Positions 43,673 through 55,699 of a stretch of DNA of 64,000 nucleotides are shown here, in pieces. Under the pieces are notes generated by a model. It saw nothing but the letters and a program-made list of their open reading frames with translations, was not told where the DNA came from and made no database searches. The translations under genes and the position numbers were made by a program. Source of the DNA: Dromiciops gliroides (lineage: Eukaryota > Chordata > Mammalia > Microbiotheria > Microbiotheriidae); NCBI RefSeq assembly GCF_019393635.1, contig NC_057862.1, forward strand, positions 241,812,441-241,876,440, given 5' to 3'. Every line of letters starts with the position of its first letter. The stretch's first letter is position 1.

Positions 43673-43832
43673 GGGGTGACACAGTGGATAAAACACCAGT
43701 CCTGGATTCAGGAGGACCTGAGTTCAAATCTGACCTCAGACACTTGACATTTATTAGCTGTGTGACTCTGGTCAAGTCACTTAACCCTCATTGCCCCACT
43801 AAAACAAACAAACAAACAAACAAACAAACAAA
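43673..43832 (+). mobile_element. Short SINE, head shortened, AAAC tail
   Basis: Starts GGTGACACAGTGGATAAA. Tail is AAAC repeated (43803-43832). AGAATAGACATGG at about 43659 and 43835. Confidence 0.92.
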
Positions 43833-43999
43833 AAGAATAGACATGGACAAATAAGCAGCTTTGCTTTGTATGACTCCATTTATTTATTACGTTGAGGGTG
43901 ATAGGAGAGTCAAGGTGGTGGTGGGGGGACATAGTAGTGATACTAAAAAAGGAATAAAACATAGAAAAGAGCATCTGTGAATCATGAAAAATGCACAAA

Positions 44000-44815
44000 A
44001 GAGAGCAAAATGAAGTTCATGAGGGGACATAGAGAAGCAGGACGAGTTGGAACTTTCACGGTAAATTTGAAATGTATAAAAAGAGACAAAGCTGTACAGG
44101 GTGGTGATTCAGAGTTTCTTGCTTTCTCCTTTTTCTGCTCTTTGTATAAGGTAATGCTCATGTTTGTTGATGCTTCTTAAGTTCAGGATGATCAAAGGGG
44201 GAAAATGTAAAAATAAACACAAGGTATCATTATGAGGTAATGGGCTGGTGCCTATTCCGAGAAAGGAGGAAATTGCTCATCTCAGGGAAGAAGGCATGTT
44301 TGTTTCTTTATTATGTCCATTAAGTAAGAACTTTAACAAGGATGGAAAGGCTCCTCAGTGGCCTAAAAAGTGAGCAATTCTTCCTTCCTTCTCTCTGTTT
44401 ATTTCTTTGCTTCAGAGCTTTGGTCTCCTTGTTTCCCTCCTGATATGAGTAGTCGCTTGAAGAGAAGCTGTTTTCATATACAATAGTTGCTATAATTCTC
44501 TGGAGAGACACTTCTGTGTAGGTAGAAATTTAAGAGTGAAATATTCTAATTCTTGTCCAGTGCAGCAAACTAATGGAGGGGAGTAGGAAGTGACAGGGAG
44601 AAGAGAATTTTCTCAGATGATAGTATAACCTAACTCCTCTTGGCCCCAACCTGGCACTTGACCCTAATCTCATATGCCTTTCTCCAGACCAAATGCAGTC
44701 AACCTTCCTGACCAGATCTGTTTGCTTCCTATATTATAGTAGAGTAAGTTGGGGAGGGAAGCGCTGCGACATCTTGGGGTAGCAGAATAAGAGCACTCTT
44801 CTTTAGGCATAAGCT
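44000..44815. other. Stretch without recognised features
   Basis: No SINE head, L1 3' end or exon homology seen. Confidence 0.5.
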
Positions 44816-44817
44816 AT

Positions 44818-45000
44818 AAGGGGCAACTCCGTAACACAGTGGATAGAAGGCCTGGAGTCAGGAAGATGAGTCTTCCTTAGTTCAAATCCGGCCTCAGACA
44901 ATTACTAGCTGTGTGACCCTGGGCAAGTCACTTAACCCTGTTTGCTTCAATTTCCTCATCTGTAAAATGAGCTGGAGAAGAAAATGGCAAAGCACTCCAG
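44818..45000 (+). mobile_element. Long SINE, 3'-truncated
   Basis: GGGGCAACTCCGTAACACAG head, core, and GCTGGAGAAGAAAATGGC, stopping at GCACTCCAG. Confidence 0.85.
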
Positions 45001-45154
45001 AAAGAAGGAACAGGAGTGATGATGAGAGCTTCAAAGTTCTTAAAGACAGCACCATGAGATGATCTTGGTTAGGGTGGAAGTTATTCAGCTCTTCTGTAGC
45101 AACTTGATTAAACTAGTCCTAAATAGACAAACATACCACTGGGGTAGAAGTGAG

Positions 45155-45275
45155 AAAAATCAACCAATCAATCAACAAACATTGAGTGCCAACCATGTGC
45201 TGGGAACTGGGAGCACAAAGACAAATGAAACAAATCCTTCCCTCAAAGAATTTACATTCTACAAGTGAAACAATA
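45155..45275 (+). repeat. Repeat B copy
   Basis: CAATCAACAAACATTGAGTG, CCATGTGCTGGGAACTGGG and CCCTCAAAGAATTTACATTC. Confidence 0.65.
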
Positions 45276-45329
45276 TGTACAACACACCCTCATATAACTA
45301 CATACAAACTAATTACATATGAAATAAAT

Positions 45330-45452
45330 GCAAAGTGATTCAGTGGATAGAATGCAGGGACTAGAGTCAGGAAGAAGAGTGTCTTTGCCAAGAAAACCCC
45401 AGGTGCGGTCACGAAGAGTCAGACATGACTGAAAAATGACTGAACAACAATT
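45330..45452 (+). mobile_element. Long SINE with internal deletion
   Basis: Head AGTGATTCAGTGGATAGAAT is joined directly to the 3' part TGTCTTTGCCAAGAAAACCC. About 110 bases of core are missing. Confidence 0.8.
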
Positions 45453-45569
45453 CCCAACAGAGCAAGATGGGGGACACATAAGACACATAGACAAAAATAA
45501 AATCATTTCTGACCTTAAGGAGTCTACATTCTACTAGGAGAAAATAGTATGTGTGCAGTTATTCAATAA

Positions 45570-45711
45570 GGGGGCAGCTAGGTGGCGCAGTGGATAAAGC
45601 ACCAGTCCTGGATTCAGGAGGACCTGAGTTCACATCTGGCCTCAGACACTTGGCACTTATTAGCTGTGTGACCCTAGGCAAATCATTTAACCCTCATTGC
45701 CCCCCCCCAAA
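45570..45711 (+). mobile_element. Short SINE, C-rich end
   Basis: GGGGGCAGCTAGGTGGCGCA to CATTGCCCCCCCCCCAAAA; the usual A tail is nearly absent. Confidence 0.92.
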
Positions 45712-45754
45712 ATATCAATCAGCATTTGTAAAATACCTAATCTATGCCAGGCAG

Positions 45755-45850
45755 GAGTGGCAAGGTGGTGTCATGGATCTAGAGAGCTGTCTTCAAAGCC
45801 AGGAAGCACTGAGTTCAGGTCCTGCCCCTGACACCTACTGCTGTATGCCA
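45755..45850 (+). repeat. MIR-like fragment
   Basis: GGCAAGGTGGTGTCATGGAT and GCACTGAGTTCAGGTCCTGC, then CTGACACCTACTGCTG. Confidence 0.5.
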
Positions 45851-46079
45851 TCTTTTTCTTCTCTGACCTGTGAAAACATACTCCTTCTTCCCGAACTCCC
45901 CTCATATATCTGTTTGGGTTTCATATTTAAATGTTTTTCTTGGCTTCATAACCTCTTAGGTTAATGCTCTTAGGCAATGCTCTTGCATTTCAGAAATGTT
46001 TCAGACAAGGTGCTGACTTGCATTGGTGGAGAGAATTCCATTACCTGCAAGTTGTCTGCCATTGAAAATACAGATCCGG

Positions 46080-46200
46080 TCCCTATCCCTGTGTACCAGG
46101 TGCTAAAAGTGCATGTACAAAGACAAATACCAGATCCAGTGACAAAAAATGAAACAGTCATAGCCCTTAAAGACATCACATTCTATCAGGGTAAACCACA
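46080..46200 (+). repeat. Repeat B copy, diverged
   Basis: TGTGTACCAGGTGCTAAAAG and TAGCCCTTAAAGACATCACA, TTCTATCAGGG. Confidence 0.5.
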
Positions 46201-46439
46201 TGTAACCCATATAAGTAAAACCAAAATAAATCCAGAGTCGTTGTGGGTTTGGGAAGAAAACTAACAACTGGGGGAACAGGGAAAGGCCTTTTGGTGGTCC
46301 TTGGACCCTGAAGAGAGCAAGGTGGTCTAAGAGATGAAGCTGAGGAAGGACATTTCAATCACAGGGAACACATACCCTGTACAACCAATAGAGGGTGAGT
46401 ATAGTGTGTGGCATACAGCATGTGGGGAATAACAGGGTT

Positions 46440-46790
46440 GGAACACAGAATTTATGAGGGAGAGTATTGTGAAATGAGTCTGAAACAGGAGTTTGGGTTA
46501 AATTATAAAGGACTCAGAATGACAAACAGAAGATTTTGTAGTTTATTCTTTTTTTTTGCTTTTTTTTTTTTTTTGGTGAGGCAATTGGGGTTAAGTGACT
46601 TGCCCAGGGTCACAAAGCTAGTAAGTGTTAAATGTCTGAGGCCGGATTTGAACTCAGGTCCTCCTGAATCCAGGGCCAGTGCTCTATCCACTGCACCACC
46701 TAGCTGACCCTGTTTGTAGTTTATTCTAAGGGACAATAGAGAGTCACCGAAGCCTCTTGAGCAGGGGAGTATCCTAGTCTATATGAATAT
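46440..46790 (+). repeat. Repeat B far-3' portion, split by SINE
   Basis: TTATAAAGGACTCAGAATGA, CAAACAGAAGATTTTGTAG before 46549 continue as GGACAATAGAGAGTCACCGA, AGCAGGGGAGTATCC after 46728. Confidence 0.5.
46550..46711 (-). mobile_element. Short SINE with exact target duplication
   Basis: Complete minus copy. TTTGTAGTTTATTCT lies on both sides (about 46534 and 46713). Confidence 0.93.
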
Positions 46791-47231
46791 AAACATGACT
46801 ATAAGAAAAGATGCAAAGACTGGGAAAGCAGAGAATTCTGTATAAAATTCAGGACTGAGCAGGAAGGAAACTCTTTGACTCATTTTTGCCATTTCCTGTT
46901 TTGTTTTCCAAAGGCCATTTTTATATTGGCAACTTGACAGTCAGGGAGACTGACCCCATCTGTTTCCTCAGCCTGTAGTGCAGATAAACTCGGAGTCAGC
47001 TTCCTGCTGCTCCACAGTCTACTAATGTTCAGTTCGAAATTGAATGCTCCACAAGCAGGGCTCTTTGCAGCTGCCTCCCCACCCCTTCAAGGGTCTCTGG
47101 TGAGGACACCACTGGAAGACTCAGAAAAGGAATTGAGATCAATGAATGTCACCAGAACCTGTAATGAGGCCAGGCTGGTAAAAGGGTCAGTATCAAATTA
47201 AAAGGCCCAAAGGAGATCGGTCCAGTCTTCT

Positions 47232-47502
47232 TATCTCTCCTCTCCTCTCCTCTCCTCTCCTCTCCTCTCCTCTCCTCTCCTCTCCTCTCCTCTCCTCTCC
47301 TCTCCTCTCCTCTCCTCTCCTCTCCTCTCCTCTCCTCTCCTCTCCTCTCCTCTCCTCTCCTCTCCTCTCCTCTCCTCTCCTCTCCTCTCCTCTCCTCTCC
47401 TCTCCTCTCCTCTCCTCTCCTCTCCTCTCCTCTCCTCTCCTCTCCTCTCCTCTCCTCTCCTCTCCTCTCCTCTCCTCTCCTCTCTTCTCCTCTCCTCTTC
47501 TA
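47232..47502. repeat. (TCTCC)n pentanucleotide microsatellite
   Basis: About 54 almost perfect 5-base units over 270 bases, the longest array in the window. The opposite strand gives an open RRGEE-repeat frame because five bases times three keeps phase; this is not a gene. Confidence 0.98.
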
Positions 47503-47584
47503 ATTTCCCTATTGTGCCACCTCAGCATGTTTTCCTTTCCATTTCCCATCTGCCTTATTGCTCCCTCCAATAAATAACTAAAGA

Positions 47585-48092
47585 AGTGATGATGATGATG
47601 ATAACAACAGCCAACACTTATATGGTGCTTTAAGGTTTACAAAGCACTTTATAAATGTGTTGTTCAGCTATTTCAGTCGTGTCTGACTCTCCATGACCCC
47701 ATCTGGGGTTTTCTTGGCAAAGATACTGGAGTGGGTTGCCATTTTCTTCTCCAGCTCATTTTATAGATGAGGAAACTGAGGCAAACAGGGTTAAGTGGCT
47801 TGCCCAGGGTTACACAGCTAGTAAGTGTCAAGTGTCTGAGGCTGGATTTGAACTCAGGTCCTCCTGAATCCAGGGCTGGTGCATAATCATCCACTGCCCC
47901 ACCTAACAACAAGACATTTATAAAACACCTACTATGTTCTAGCCACTGTACTAAGCACTCTCCAGATATCTCACTTGATCCTCATAATAGCCCTGGAAGG
48001 TAGGTGCTATTATGTCCTCCATCTTACAATTGAGGAAACTGAGGCATTTAGCTCTTGGCTAAGGTCCTAGCTAGTTCCCCCCCCCACTTAGT
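47585..48092 (-). repeat. MIR-like element split by long SINE
   Basis: GGTGCTTTAAGGTTTACAAA before 47655 continues after 47912 as TCCTCATAATAGCCCTGGAA, ATTGAGGAAACTGAGGC. Confidence 0.6.
47658..47911 (-). mobile_element. Long SINE
   Basis: TGTTCAGCTATTTCAGTCGT, CCATCTGGGGTTTTCTTGG, the core, and a head with an ATAATC insertion (GTGCATAATCATCCACTG). Confidence 0.88.
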
Positions 48093-48384
48093 GGGGGCAG
48101 GTAAGGTGATTTAGTTTTACTCATCACACTGGTAAGCGTTGGCCTGCCAAAGGACAGTGCTGGCCTACTATGTCCCCTGCTCTTCTTTATATAAGTCATC
48201 TGAAACAAATCAGTCAATCCACCCATGGCTCTATGTCCAGTTCAGACTGGAGAGCATCCCTGCATAGGGAAAGATCCCCATGTGTGGAATAAAGTAAATA
48301 TTTGATAAATTCCTGCATGACTCAGTCTGACTTTGACAATAGGAGAGTCTACCAAGATTTTAAGCATCTGCCTCCTCCCCCTGT

Positions 48385-48410
48385 TGCTGCTGCTGCTGCT
48401 GCTGCTGCTG
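48385..48410. repeat. (CTG)n trinucleotide repeat
   Basis: About 8.7 perfect units. No host coding exon is recognisable around it. Confidence 0.95.
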
Positions 48411-48551
48411 TCCTTATGGGGCCAAATGCTTGGCAGCTCCAGGTACTCACTGCAGCCTTGTTGCTGGAAACTTCCTATTTATTTCTGGGTCCTCCAGGCA
48501 AGCATGGGAATCAGTGGGTTGAAAAGGCCTATAGAACTTTGATTTTGCCCT

Positions 48552-48776
48552 AATAGCAGCGGGTGCTTATATAGCACTTTATATAGGTGATCTCTTTTGA
48601 TCCTCATGACAATCCTGCAGGATAGGTGTTATTATTATTATTATTTTACATATGAGCAAACTGAGGCCAAGAGAGATGGAACACTTGCCCAGAATGAATT
48701 GCATGAGGCAGGATCTGGGCTCAAGTCCTTCTGATCCCAGATCTAGCACTCTATTCATTAAGCTGACCTAGCTGTC
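48552..48776 (-). mobile_element. MIR-like CORE-SINE, near full length
   Basis: GGTGCTTATATAGCACTTTA, TTTTGATCCTCATGACAATC, AGCAAACTGAGGCCAAGAG and GCACTCTATTCATTAAGCTG in minus order. Confidence 0.75.
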
Positions 48777-48837
48777 TAAAGAGAGAGGACATCTACAGTG
48801 TCTATATTAACCATTTCCAAATGAGAAGTATCTTTCA

Positions 48838-49001
48838 AAACTGTAATTTTTTGTGAACTATTTCTTCGTTCACAACATGACTAACATGGAAATATGTTTT
48901 ACACAATTGCACATATATAGCCTATATCAAATTGCTTACCATCCCAGGGAAGGGGGAGGGAAGGGAAGGAGGGAGAATTTTTTTTTATAAACAAATGAAT
49001 G
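48838..49001 (+). mobile_element. L1 3' UTR fragment, split by a SINE
   Basis: It carries ACAACATGACTAACATGGAA and a GGGAAGGGGGAGGGAAGGG tract, both standard in the L1 3' ends of this window. A SINE at 49002-49187 splits it just before its end. Confidence 0.75.
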
Positions 49002-49187
49002 TTGGGGCAGGTGGGTGGAGCAGTGGATAAAGCAGCAGCCCTGGATTCAGGAGGACCTGAGTTCAATTCTGACCTCAGACACTTGACATGCACTAGCTGT
49101 GTGACCTTGGGCAAGTCACTTAACCCTCACTGCCGCACAATAAAAAAAAGAAAGAAAGAAATGAAAAGAAAAAGAAAAAAAGAAAAA
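49002..49187 (+). mobile_element. Short SINE with target duplication
   Basis: GGGGCAGGTGGGTGGAGCAG to CCGCACAATAAAAAAAAG, then an A/G tail. AAATGAATGTT on both sides (48991 and 49188). Confidence 0.9.
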
Positions 49188-49205
49188 AAATGAATGTTAA
49201 AAAAT

Positions 49206-49690
49206 TTTTCTACAACTCACATGAACCGATGCAAACTGAAATGAGCAGAAACAGGAGAACATTGTACACAGTAATAGAAATACTATATGATGATCAATTG
49301 TGAATGACTTAGGTAATCACAGCAATACAATGATCCAAAACAACTCTGAAGGACTTGTGATAAAAAATGCTATCCATCCCCAGAGAAAGAACTGATAGAG
49401 TCTGAATACAAATTACTGTATTTTTCTTGGGTTTTTATTTTGGTCTATGTTTTCTTTTACAGCATGACTAATATGGAAATATGTTTTGCATGACTACATA
49501 TGTATAGCCTATATTAAATTGTTTGCCTTCTCAATGAGGAGGGTGGGGAGGGAGGGAAAGAATTTGGAATGCAAATTTAAAAACAAATGTTGAAAATTGT
49601 TTTTATATCTAATTGGGGAAAAATAAAATACTAAATTAAAAAAATTGTCTTTACATGTAATTGAAAAAATAAAATACTATTTTAAAAAAG
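49206..49690 (+). mobile_element. L1 3' end, 5'-truncated
   Basis: Contains GAAATGAGCAGAAACAGGAG, ACAATGATCCAAAACAACTC, the GGAGGGTGGGGAGGGAGGG tract and an A-rich end, the same order as in other L1 3' ends here. Confidence 0.8.
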
Positions 49691-49699
49691 GAAGAAAGG

Positions 49700-50514
49700 A
49701 AGTGTCTTTAATTTGACTTATTTTATTGCCCCTTTCTGACTCTTTAGTTAATGTCATCCTTGTAGATCAAGTTTGGAAATAGCTGCATCTGTTCTTAGGG
49801 AATATGGTGGGATGATCTGAGTAGCATAAAGCAAGAGGCACTTGGAAAATGTCAAGGTCCCAGCTATTAAGTGTTCTTTTTCTGTTTCTGGAAATTAAGA
49901 GATACTACTATGGTTGGAACTAGGTAGCCTGTGTCAGCACTCACAACTTTGCCCTCCTGAATCCAGGGCTGGTGCTTTGCCCTGGGACCCACCTGCCTTT
50001 CTCTCCACTCAGGAAAAACACTAGGCTATGAGTGGTTTCTTCAAATACTTCAAGAAAACCAGCAAATTCATGGCATAATTCTGGTGGTACCTATGCACTG
50101 TCCTGCCTATTTATATAATGGAGCCAGAGACTTCAACTGGAAAGACATTCCCTCCCTACTTAAGGTCTCCTTAATATTCTTCATGTACAATATTAGCTAA
50201 AAATTTGCAAATTCTTAGGTAAATGGAACTATTATTCTAGGGATGACTCTAGTTTACATTGCTCTGAAGGTTTGACAGACAAAGTTGCTCATCTCCATGT
50301 TGCACTAAAGAATGAAACACATGAAATTAGCCAGAAAGAATCAAGTCAGAACAATGGTTGGTATGAGGAAGCATGCTGTTGCATGTTTAACAACCATCTC
50401 TCCAAAAAAAAAAAAAGAAGAACACGACACACTTTTAAATTTAACAGTCATTATTAACATTTTCTCTATCCCTTTAAGTCTAGATAACCAATAAAACAAT
50501 ACATCAAGAGCAGG
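49700..50514. other. Stretch without recognised features
   Basis: A SINE-like scrap at about 49948-49975 (GAATCCAGGGCTGGTGC) is the only repeat I recognise. No host gene seen. Confidence 0.5.
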
Positions 50515-51008
50515 TGGAGTTCAGAGAAACGTGGAAGGACTTGCATGTACTGATGATGAGTGAGATGAGCAGAACCAGAAGAACATTATACACAGTATCA
50601 ACAACATTATGTGTTGATCAACTGTGATAGACTAGATTCCTCTAACCAATGGTACAAGAAAGTTCCAAAGGACTCATGATGGAAAAGGCTCTCCAAATCC
50701 AGAAAAAAAGGAACTGTGGAATATGGATGGTGATTGGACCAAACTATTTCTTTTGTTTTTGGTGCTGTTGGTTTTCTGTTTTGAGATTTTTCCTCTTTGC
50801 TCTGATTCTTCTCTTATAACATGATTAATGAAGAAATATGTTTAATGTTATTATGTATATATAACCTATATCAGATTGCCTGCTATCTAGGGGAGAGGGG
50901 AGGGAGGGGAGGGAGGGAGAAAAATTTGAAATTTGAAATCTTATATAAATAAATGTTGAAAACTATTTACATGTAACTGGAAAATAATAAAATACTTTTA
51001 TTTTAAAA
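50515..51008 (+). mobile_element. L1 3' end, 5'-truncated
   Basis: Contains GTGAGATGAGCAGAACCAG, the purine tract GGGGAGGGAGGGGAGGGAGG and AATAATAAAATACTTTTA at the end. It starts at the same relative point as several other truncated copies. Confidence 0.8.
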
Positions 51009-51624
51009 AACCCAATACATCAAGCCCTGATTTCTTGCATTTGATGATTTCTGAAGTTGTAAATACTCCTGCTGAAAATTTAATAGTCAGCTCTCCTGAG
51101 TTAATATAAGCTGGCTCCAGCACACCACTGGGAAGCATCCATGTGTTTAACAATATCCAAGGTGGCATATCTTCAGGACTCAAAACAAAAATCAAAATCT
51201 GGGTGTATTGCTCTTGAACATAGATTTCCTCCAATGATAACGGTAGTTGCAGAAATTTTCTATCTCCAGTTATTTCTTTTTAGCTAAGAGTCTGAAATAG
51301 CTTCTTTTATTTTCTCCTCCGCTGGGATTCTTTTAAACAGCAGAGGGAGTCTCTCCACAATCATCCTCTCTCAGGTGGCTTTTGTGTCTTCTTATTCTCC
51401 AATTTCCTCTGACTACTATGATCAGCTTTTGGTTTCATCTGGTATCTAATGCCTCAGGCCAGGGCCTCCTTGGAAGTGGTGGCCAATCTCTAACTTAGGT
51501 TGAAAAACTATCATTTTATCACGTATAACAGAAGTGGGTAAACTTTGATCCATTGGCCACAGTTTGCTAATCTTTAATGTATAGCATAAATGATATAACA
51601 TTTCCCCTTAGTCCCTGAATAATT
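51009..51624. other. Stretch without recognised features
   Basis: Unassigned, low in repeats, no exon homology seen. Confidence 0.5.
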
Positions 51625-51778
51625 CTATGGTTTATCTATGTCAAATTGTTTGCCTTTTCAATGGAGGGGGGTAGGAGAGGGAGAAAAGGAGAGAATTTTG
51701 AACTCAAAATTTGAAAAAAAGAACATTAAAATTATTTTTACATGTAATTGGGTAAAAAATATTAAATTAAAAAAATTA
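51625..51778 (+). mobile_element. L1 3' tail fragment
   Basis: Only the last 150 bases of an L1: TCAAATTGTTTGCCTTTTCA, a GGAGGGGGGTAGGAGAGGG tract and ACATGTAATTGGG before an A/T-rich tail. Confidence 0.65.
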
Positions 51779-51839
51779 TATGGTTTCTTTCAGACCTTTA
51801 TTGAATATATTTGCTGCAAAGATTCTCCCTGCCCCTGAA

Positions 51840-54600
51840 TTGTTTTCCTTATAATTCTAACTGCAATGGTTTTGTTTGTGAAAAACTTTTCATTTTTATG
51901 TAGTCAAAATTTTCTGTTTTATCTCCTGCGTTCTTCTGTATTTTGTCATATGTGGTATGAAATGTTGGTATTAAGCCTAATTTCTACCTGACTGCTTTCC
52001 AGTTTCACTAACAGTTTTTGTTGAAGTTCTTACTGAAGTAGTTCATTTATCTAACACTATGGTACTATGTTCGATTACTTCTAGTTTTTGTGCTATCTGT
52101 TCCACTAATGAACTTTTCAATTTTTTTAAACCAAATAGTTTCGATGATTGACATTTTGTACCATAGCTTTTGATCTGTTACTGTAAGGTCCCACCCTTCT
52201 TTCCACTTTAAAAAATATTTTCCTTGAGATTCTTGAAATTTTGTTCATTCAGATGAATTTTGTTATTATGTTTTCTAATTTTATAAAGTATCTCTATAGT
52301 AGTTTGATTGGTATGGCACTATATCCATAAATTAATTTAGATAGCATTTTGATTTTTATTATATTGACACAGCCCAACCATGCACAAATTCTTCAGGTCT
52401 GGCTTTATTTTTTTAAAGAACAATTATAGTTCTGTTCATATAATTCCTGTGTGTATCTTGATAGGTATAATGTCAGATATTTTATATATGCTATATGTCA
52501 AAAGGATTTTTTTCTCTATTCCTACTGGATTTTGTTTCTAATATAAAGACAGGCTCTTGAATTTTATGCATTTATTTTATATCCTGAAACTTTTCTCAAG
52601 TTATTATTTCATTTAACCAACTTGATCTTTAGTGTTCTCTAAGCAAACCATTATATCATTTGTAAAATAATAATATTTTTATTTCCTTTTGCTTATGTTT
52701 ATTCCTTCAATTTCTTTTTCACATTTTACTGAAATACTTTGTGTTCCTAGGACTATATCAAGTAATAATAATGAAAATGGGTATGCTTACTTTACTCCTT
52801 ATTTTATTAGAAAGGTCCTTAGTGTTTCTTTACTAGAAAGAATTGTTCTTGGCTTTGGGATATATACCATTTATCAAATTAAGGGATACTGTTGTTTTAT
52901 AGCGTAATTAACTTAAAGGTGTATTGGATTTTGTCAAAAAGAATTTCATGCTTTTTTGTTTATTTTATTACATGATTTTTATTGGTTTTGTTATTCATAT
53001 GATTTCTTATGCTTATAGTTTTCCTAATATTGAACAAAGCCAATTCAATTCCTGTTATAAATATGATCTCTTTCTTTTACAATCTTTCTAATACCTTGGT
53101 GTAGCCTCTTTGATAATACATTATTCCATATTTTTGTTTCAATTTTTCTATATTTTTCTTTATCTGCTTTTTTCTTCTTTGGCTCAGGTATCTGGACAAT
53201 ATTTGTTTGATAGTGTGGTATGATCTCCTCTTTATTTCTGTAAACAATTTACATAATATTGGAATTAGTTATTCTTTGAATGTTTGAAAGAACTTACTTG
53301 TAAATCCATCTAGTTCTGTTTTTTTCCCTTTGAAAGTTCTTTTCTGACTTGCTCAGTTAATTTTTCTGAGTTTGATTAAGTAAACCAATAAATAATAAAA
53401 TAATAAATAACCAAATAAAATCAATTAAACAATCTTTCTTGTTCAATTATCAAGCACTATGGTACTGCGATACTAATACAGTACTATGATAATAATATTA
53501 TACTGCATTTCTTATTCTATTAGCCTGGATATGTAATATTTTTCTAAATATTAATGTATCACTTTGGCATATATTTGGATAAAATAATTTCTAATGCTTT
53601 TGTTTTTTCTCTTTATTTGTTGTGACTCCTTTTCTTTTGTTTTCCTCTTTATCAGATTAGCCATTATCTTATCTATTTTATTAATTTAAAAAACAGCTTC
53701 TAGTTTTATGTATTCATCTAATGAATATTTTACATTTTAAAGTTAACTCTTTGCAGTTTTCAGAATTTTTTTGTGTTTAGATGAGTTTTTTTAATTTGTT
53801 ACTTTTTAGAGGTTTTTGTTGTTGTTGTACGACCAATTCATCTATTCTTTGGCTCTTTTGTTGTTGAACGAGATTAGTGATATAATTTCCCCCCTAATGA
53901 TTGCCTTTGGGTTGACTGCATCCCTAAAATTTTTGCATACTTTCCAATTGTTGTTATTTTCTTTCATGAAAATTATCTGTCATTTCTACACGTTGTTTGT
54001 TGACCCACCACTTTCTGAGGACTAAATTATTTAGTTTCCATCTAAGGTTTGAATACTTTTCCAAATGTCCTTTATTGATTATATTTTTAATTTGTTGATC
54101 CAGAGGTCAATAAAAACATGTTTAATATTTCTGTTTTGTTTTGTTTTGTTTTTGGTGGGGCAATGGGGGTTAAGTGACTTGCTCAGGATCACACAGCTAA
54201 TAAGTGTCAAGTGTCTGAGACCGGATTTGAACTCAGGTACTCCTGAATCCAGGGCCAGTGCTTTATCCACTGCACCACCTAGCTATCCCCCAACATTTCT
54301 GATTTTAACCAGGAAATAAGTATATTCCTTTGTATTTATATTCACTAATTGCCAATGATCTATCATACTTAAGTTTTCTAAAATTCTATTGAGATCCTTG
54401 ACTTCTTTCATATTTATCTTTTTGTTATTTATATATGCCTGTTTCTGAAGGTGGTGCCCAACTAGTATAGTTTTGCTATTTTACCTTTTAATTTGACTAA
54501 CTTTTCTTTTAAATATTTAGAACAGGAACACTTGTGCATCATGGAGTCTTTGGTAGTCTGATGAAGCCTATGTGTTCCTTAGAATAATAGTTTAAAATGT
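51840..54600 (-). mobile_element. Antisense L1 ORF2 region (degenerate)
   Basis: T-rich sequence that reads as L1 ORF2 on the minus strand. Signs include AGATAGCATTTTGATTTTTA, a GAAAATGGGTATGCTTACTT stretch and CTTGTAAATCCATCTAGTTC, all resembling antisense L1 of other mammals. No frame is intact. A short SINE (54133-54290) interrupts it. This is recognition by similarity, not a search result. Confidence 0.6.
54133..54290 (-). mobile_element. Short SINE in antisense L1
   Basis: Complete minus copy with a TTTTG tail. AATATTTCTG and AACATTTCTG flank it. Confidence 0.92.
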
Positions 54601-54846
54601 ATTAAAATACATATGTTATAAAGTAAACATGTTGAAATATTGTTATTCAAATAGTTTTAAAGTTCACAGACCCCTGCTTGTGACTGTTCCCTCCCTGATT
54701 TTCACCTCCCTCTTTTCACCTCTCTATCTCTTTTCCTTTCTTTGTTTTGTTGTTGAGTTTGATATATTTCTACACCAAACTCTTTGTGTGCATGTGTGTG
54801 TGTGTGCACATGTGTGTATATGCATGTGTTTTACTCTCTTTTGTCT

Positions 54847-55070
54847 GGTTCAGATATGAATGATGATGATAACTAATATTTATATGGTGTTTACTATGTG
54901 CTAGGTTCTGTGCTAAGGACTTTAGAAATATTATCTCCTTTGATCCTCACAAAAGTTCTAGGAGATAAGGAAACTGAGACAAATAGAGGCTAAGTGACTT
55001 GTCCCAGCTTGTATAGCTAGTGTCTGAGACCAGATTTACACTCAGGTCCCCCACTGGATGAGGCTTGGAA
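54847..55070 (-). repeat. MIR-like element
   Basis: ACTAATATTTATATGGTGTT, CTTTGATCCTCACAAAAGTT, GGCTAAGTGACTTGTCCCA. Confidence 0.65.
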
Positions 55071-55469
55071 GATGCCTACTCTCTCGACCACTTCTTCTAT
55101 TTTTGTGTTCATATTTACTTCTTCTTGGGCATCCCAGTTATCTGAAATGTATTACTTCTCCTTTCTTCTCTAGGATATTCCTTTTCTCCTTTTAAAAGCA
55201 ACAAAAGAGAATAAAACCATGCTAGTTCACTGGTTGTATGTTATTCAACTCCCTCTGTCACCTTTGGCATCACTGGGATTCTCTTTTCCCCAATTAACCT
55301 GTAAGCACTTCATCATAATTTATCTCCTCCTACTCTTCATATGAATTTAACTTTCTAGTTTTCTCTTGATTCCTAAGTTTTCATTTCAAAATTTCTGCTC
55401 AGCTATAATCTTTTCATCACAAAGGACCAAGATGTCTTTTAGTGCTAATTTTAGTAATGTATCCAAAGA

Positions 55470-55548
55470 ATCATAGGATTATGGAATCATAGATTTAGAG
55501 CTATCAGGGACTTGAAAGATCACTGAGTCCAAACTCTTATTTTACAGG
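55470..55548 (+). repeat. THER2/MIR3-like fragment
   Basis: AATCATAGATTTAGAGCTAT, TGAAAGATCACTGAGTCCAA. Confidence 0.55.
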
Positions 55549-55699
55549 TCATAGAAGTATTTCCATTGAATCCATAACTTCAAAATAAAATAATAAATTA
55601 AACTCTAATATGAAGCATTTCCCACTTTGCAAAGTATAAATGCCCACACTAAACATTGAAGATCAAATCTTGTGAGCCAGTATGAACTGACACAAAACA

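Noticed and set aside
47193-47570. A 125-codon RRGEE-repeat protein
   Set aside because: Translation of a pentanucleotide microsatellite; no start context or homology.
48302-48553. CTG repeat as part of a poly-Ala or poly-Leu coding exon
   Set aside because: Frames over it have no homology and no good splice sites. It sits in intergenic repeat-rich DNA.
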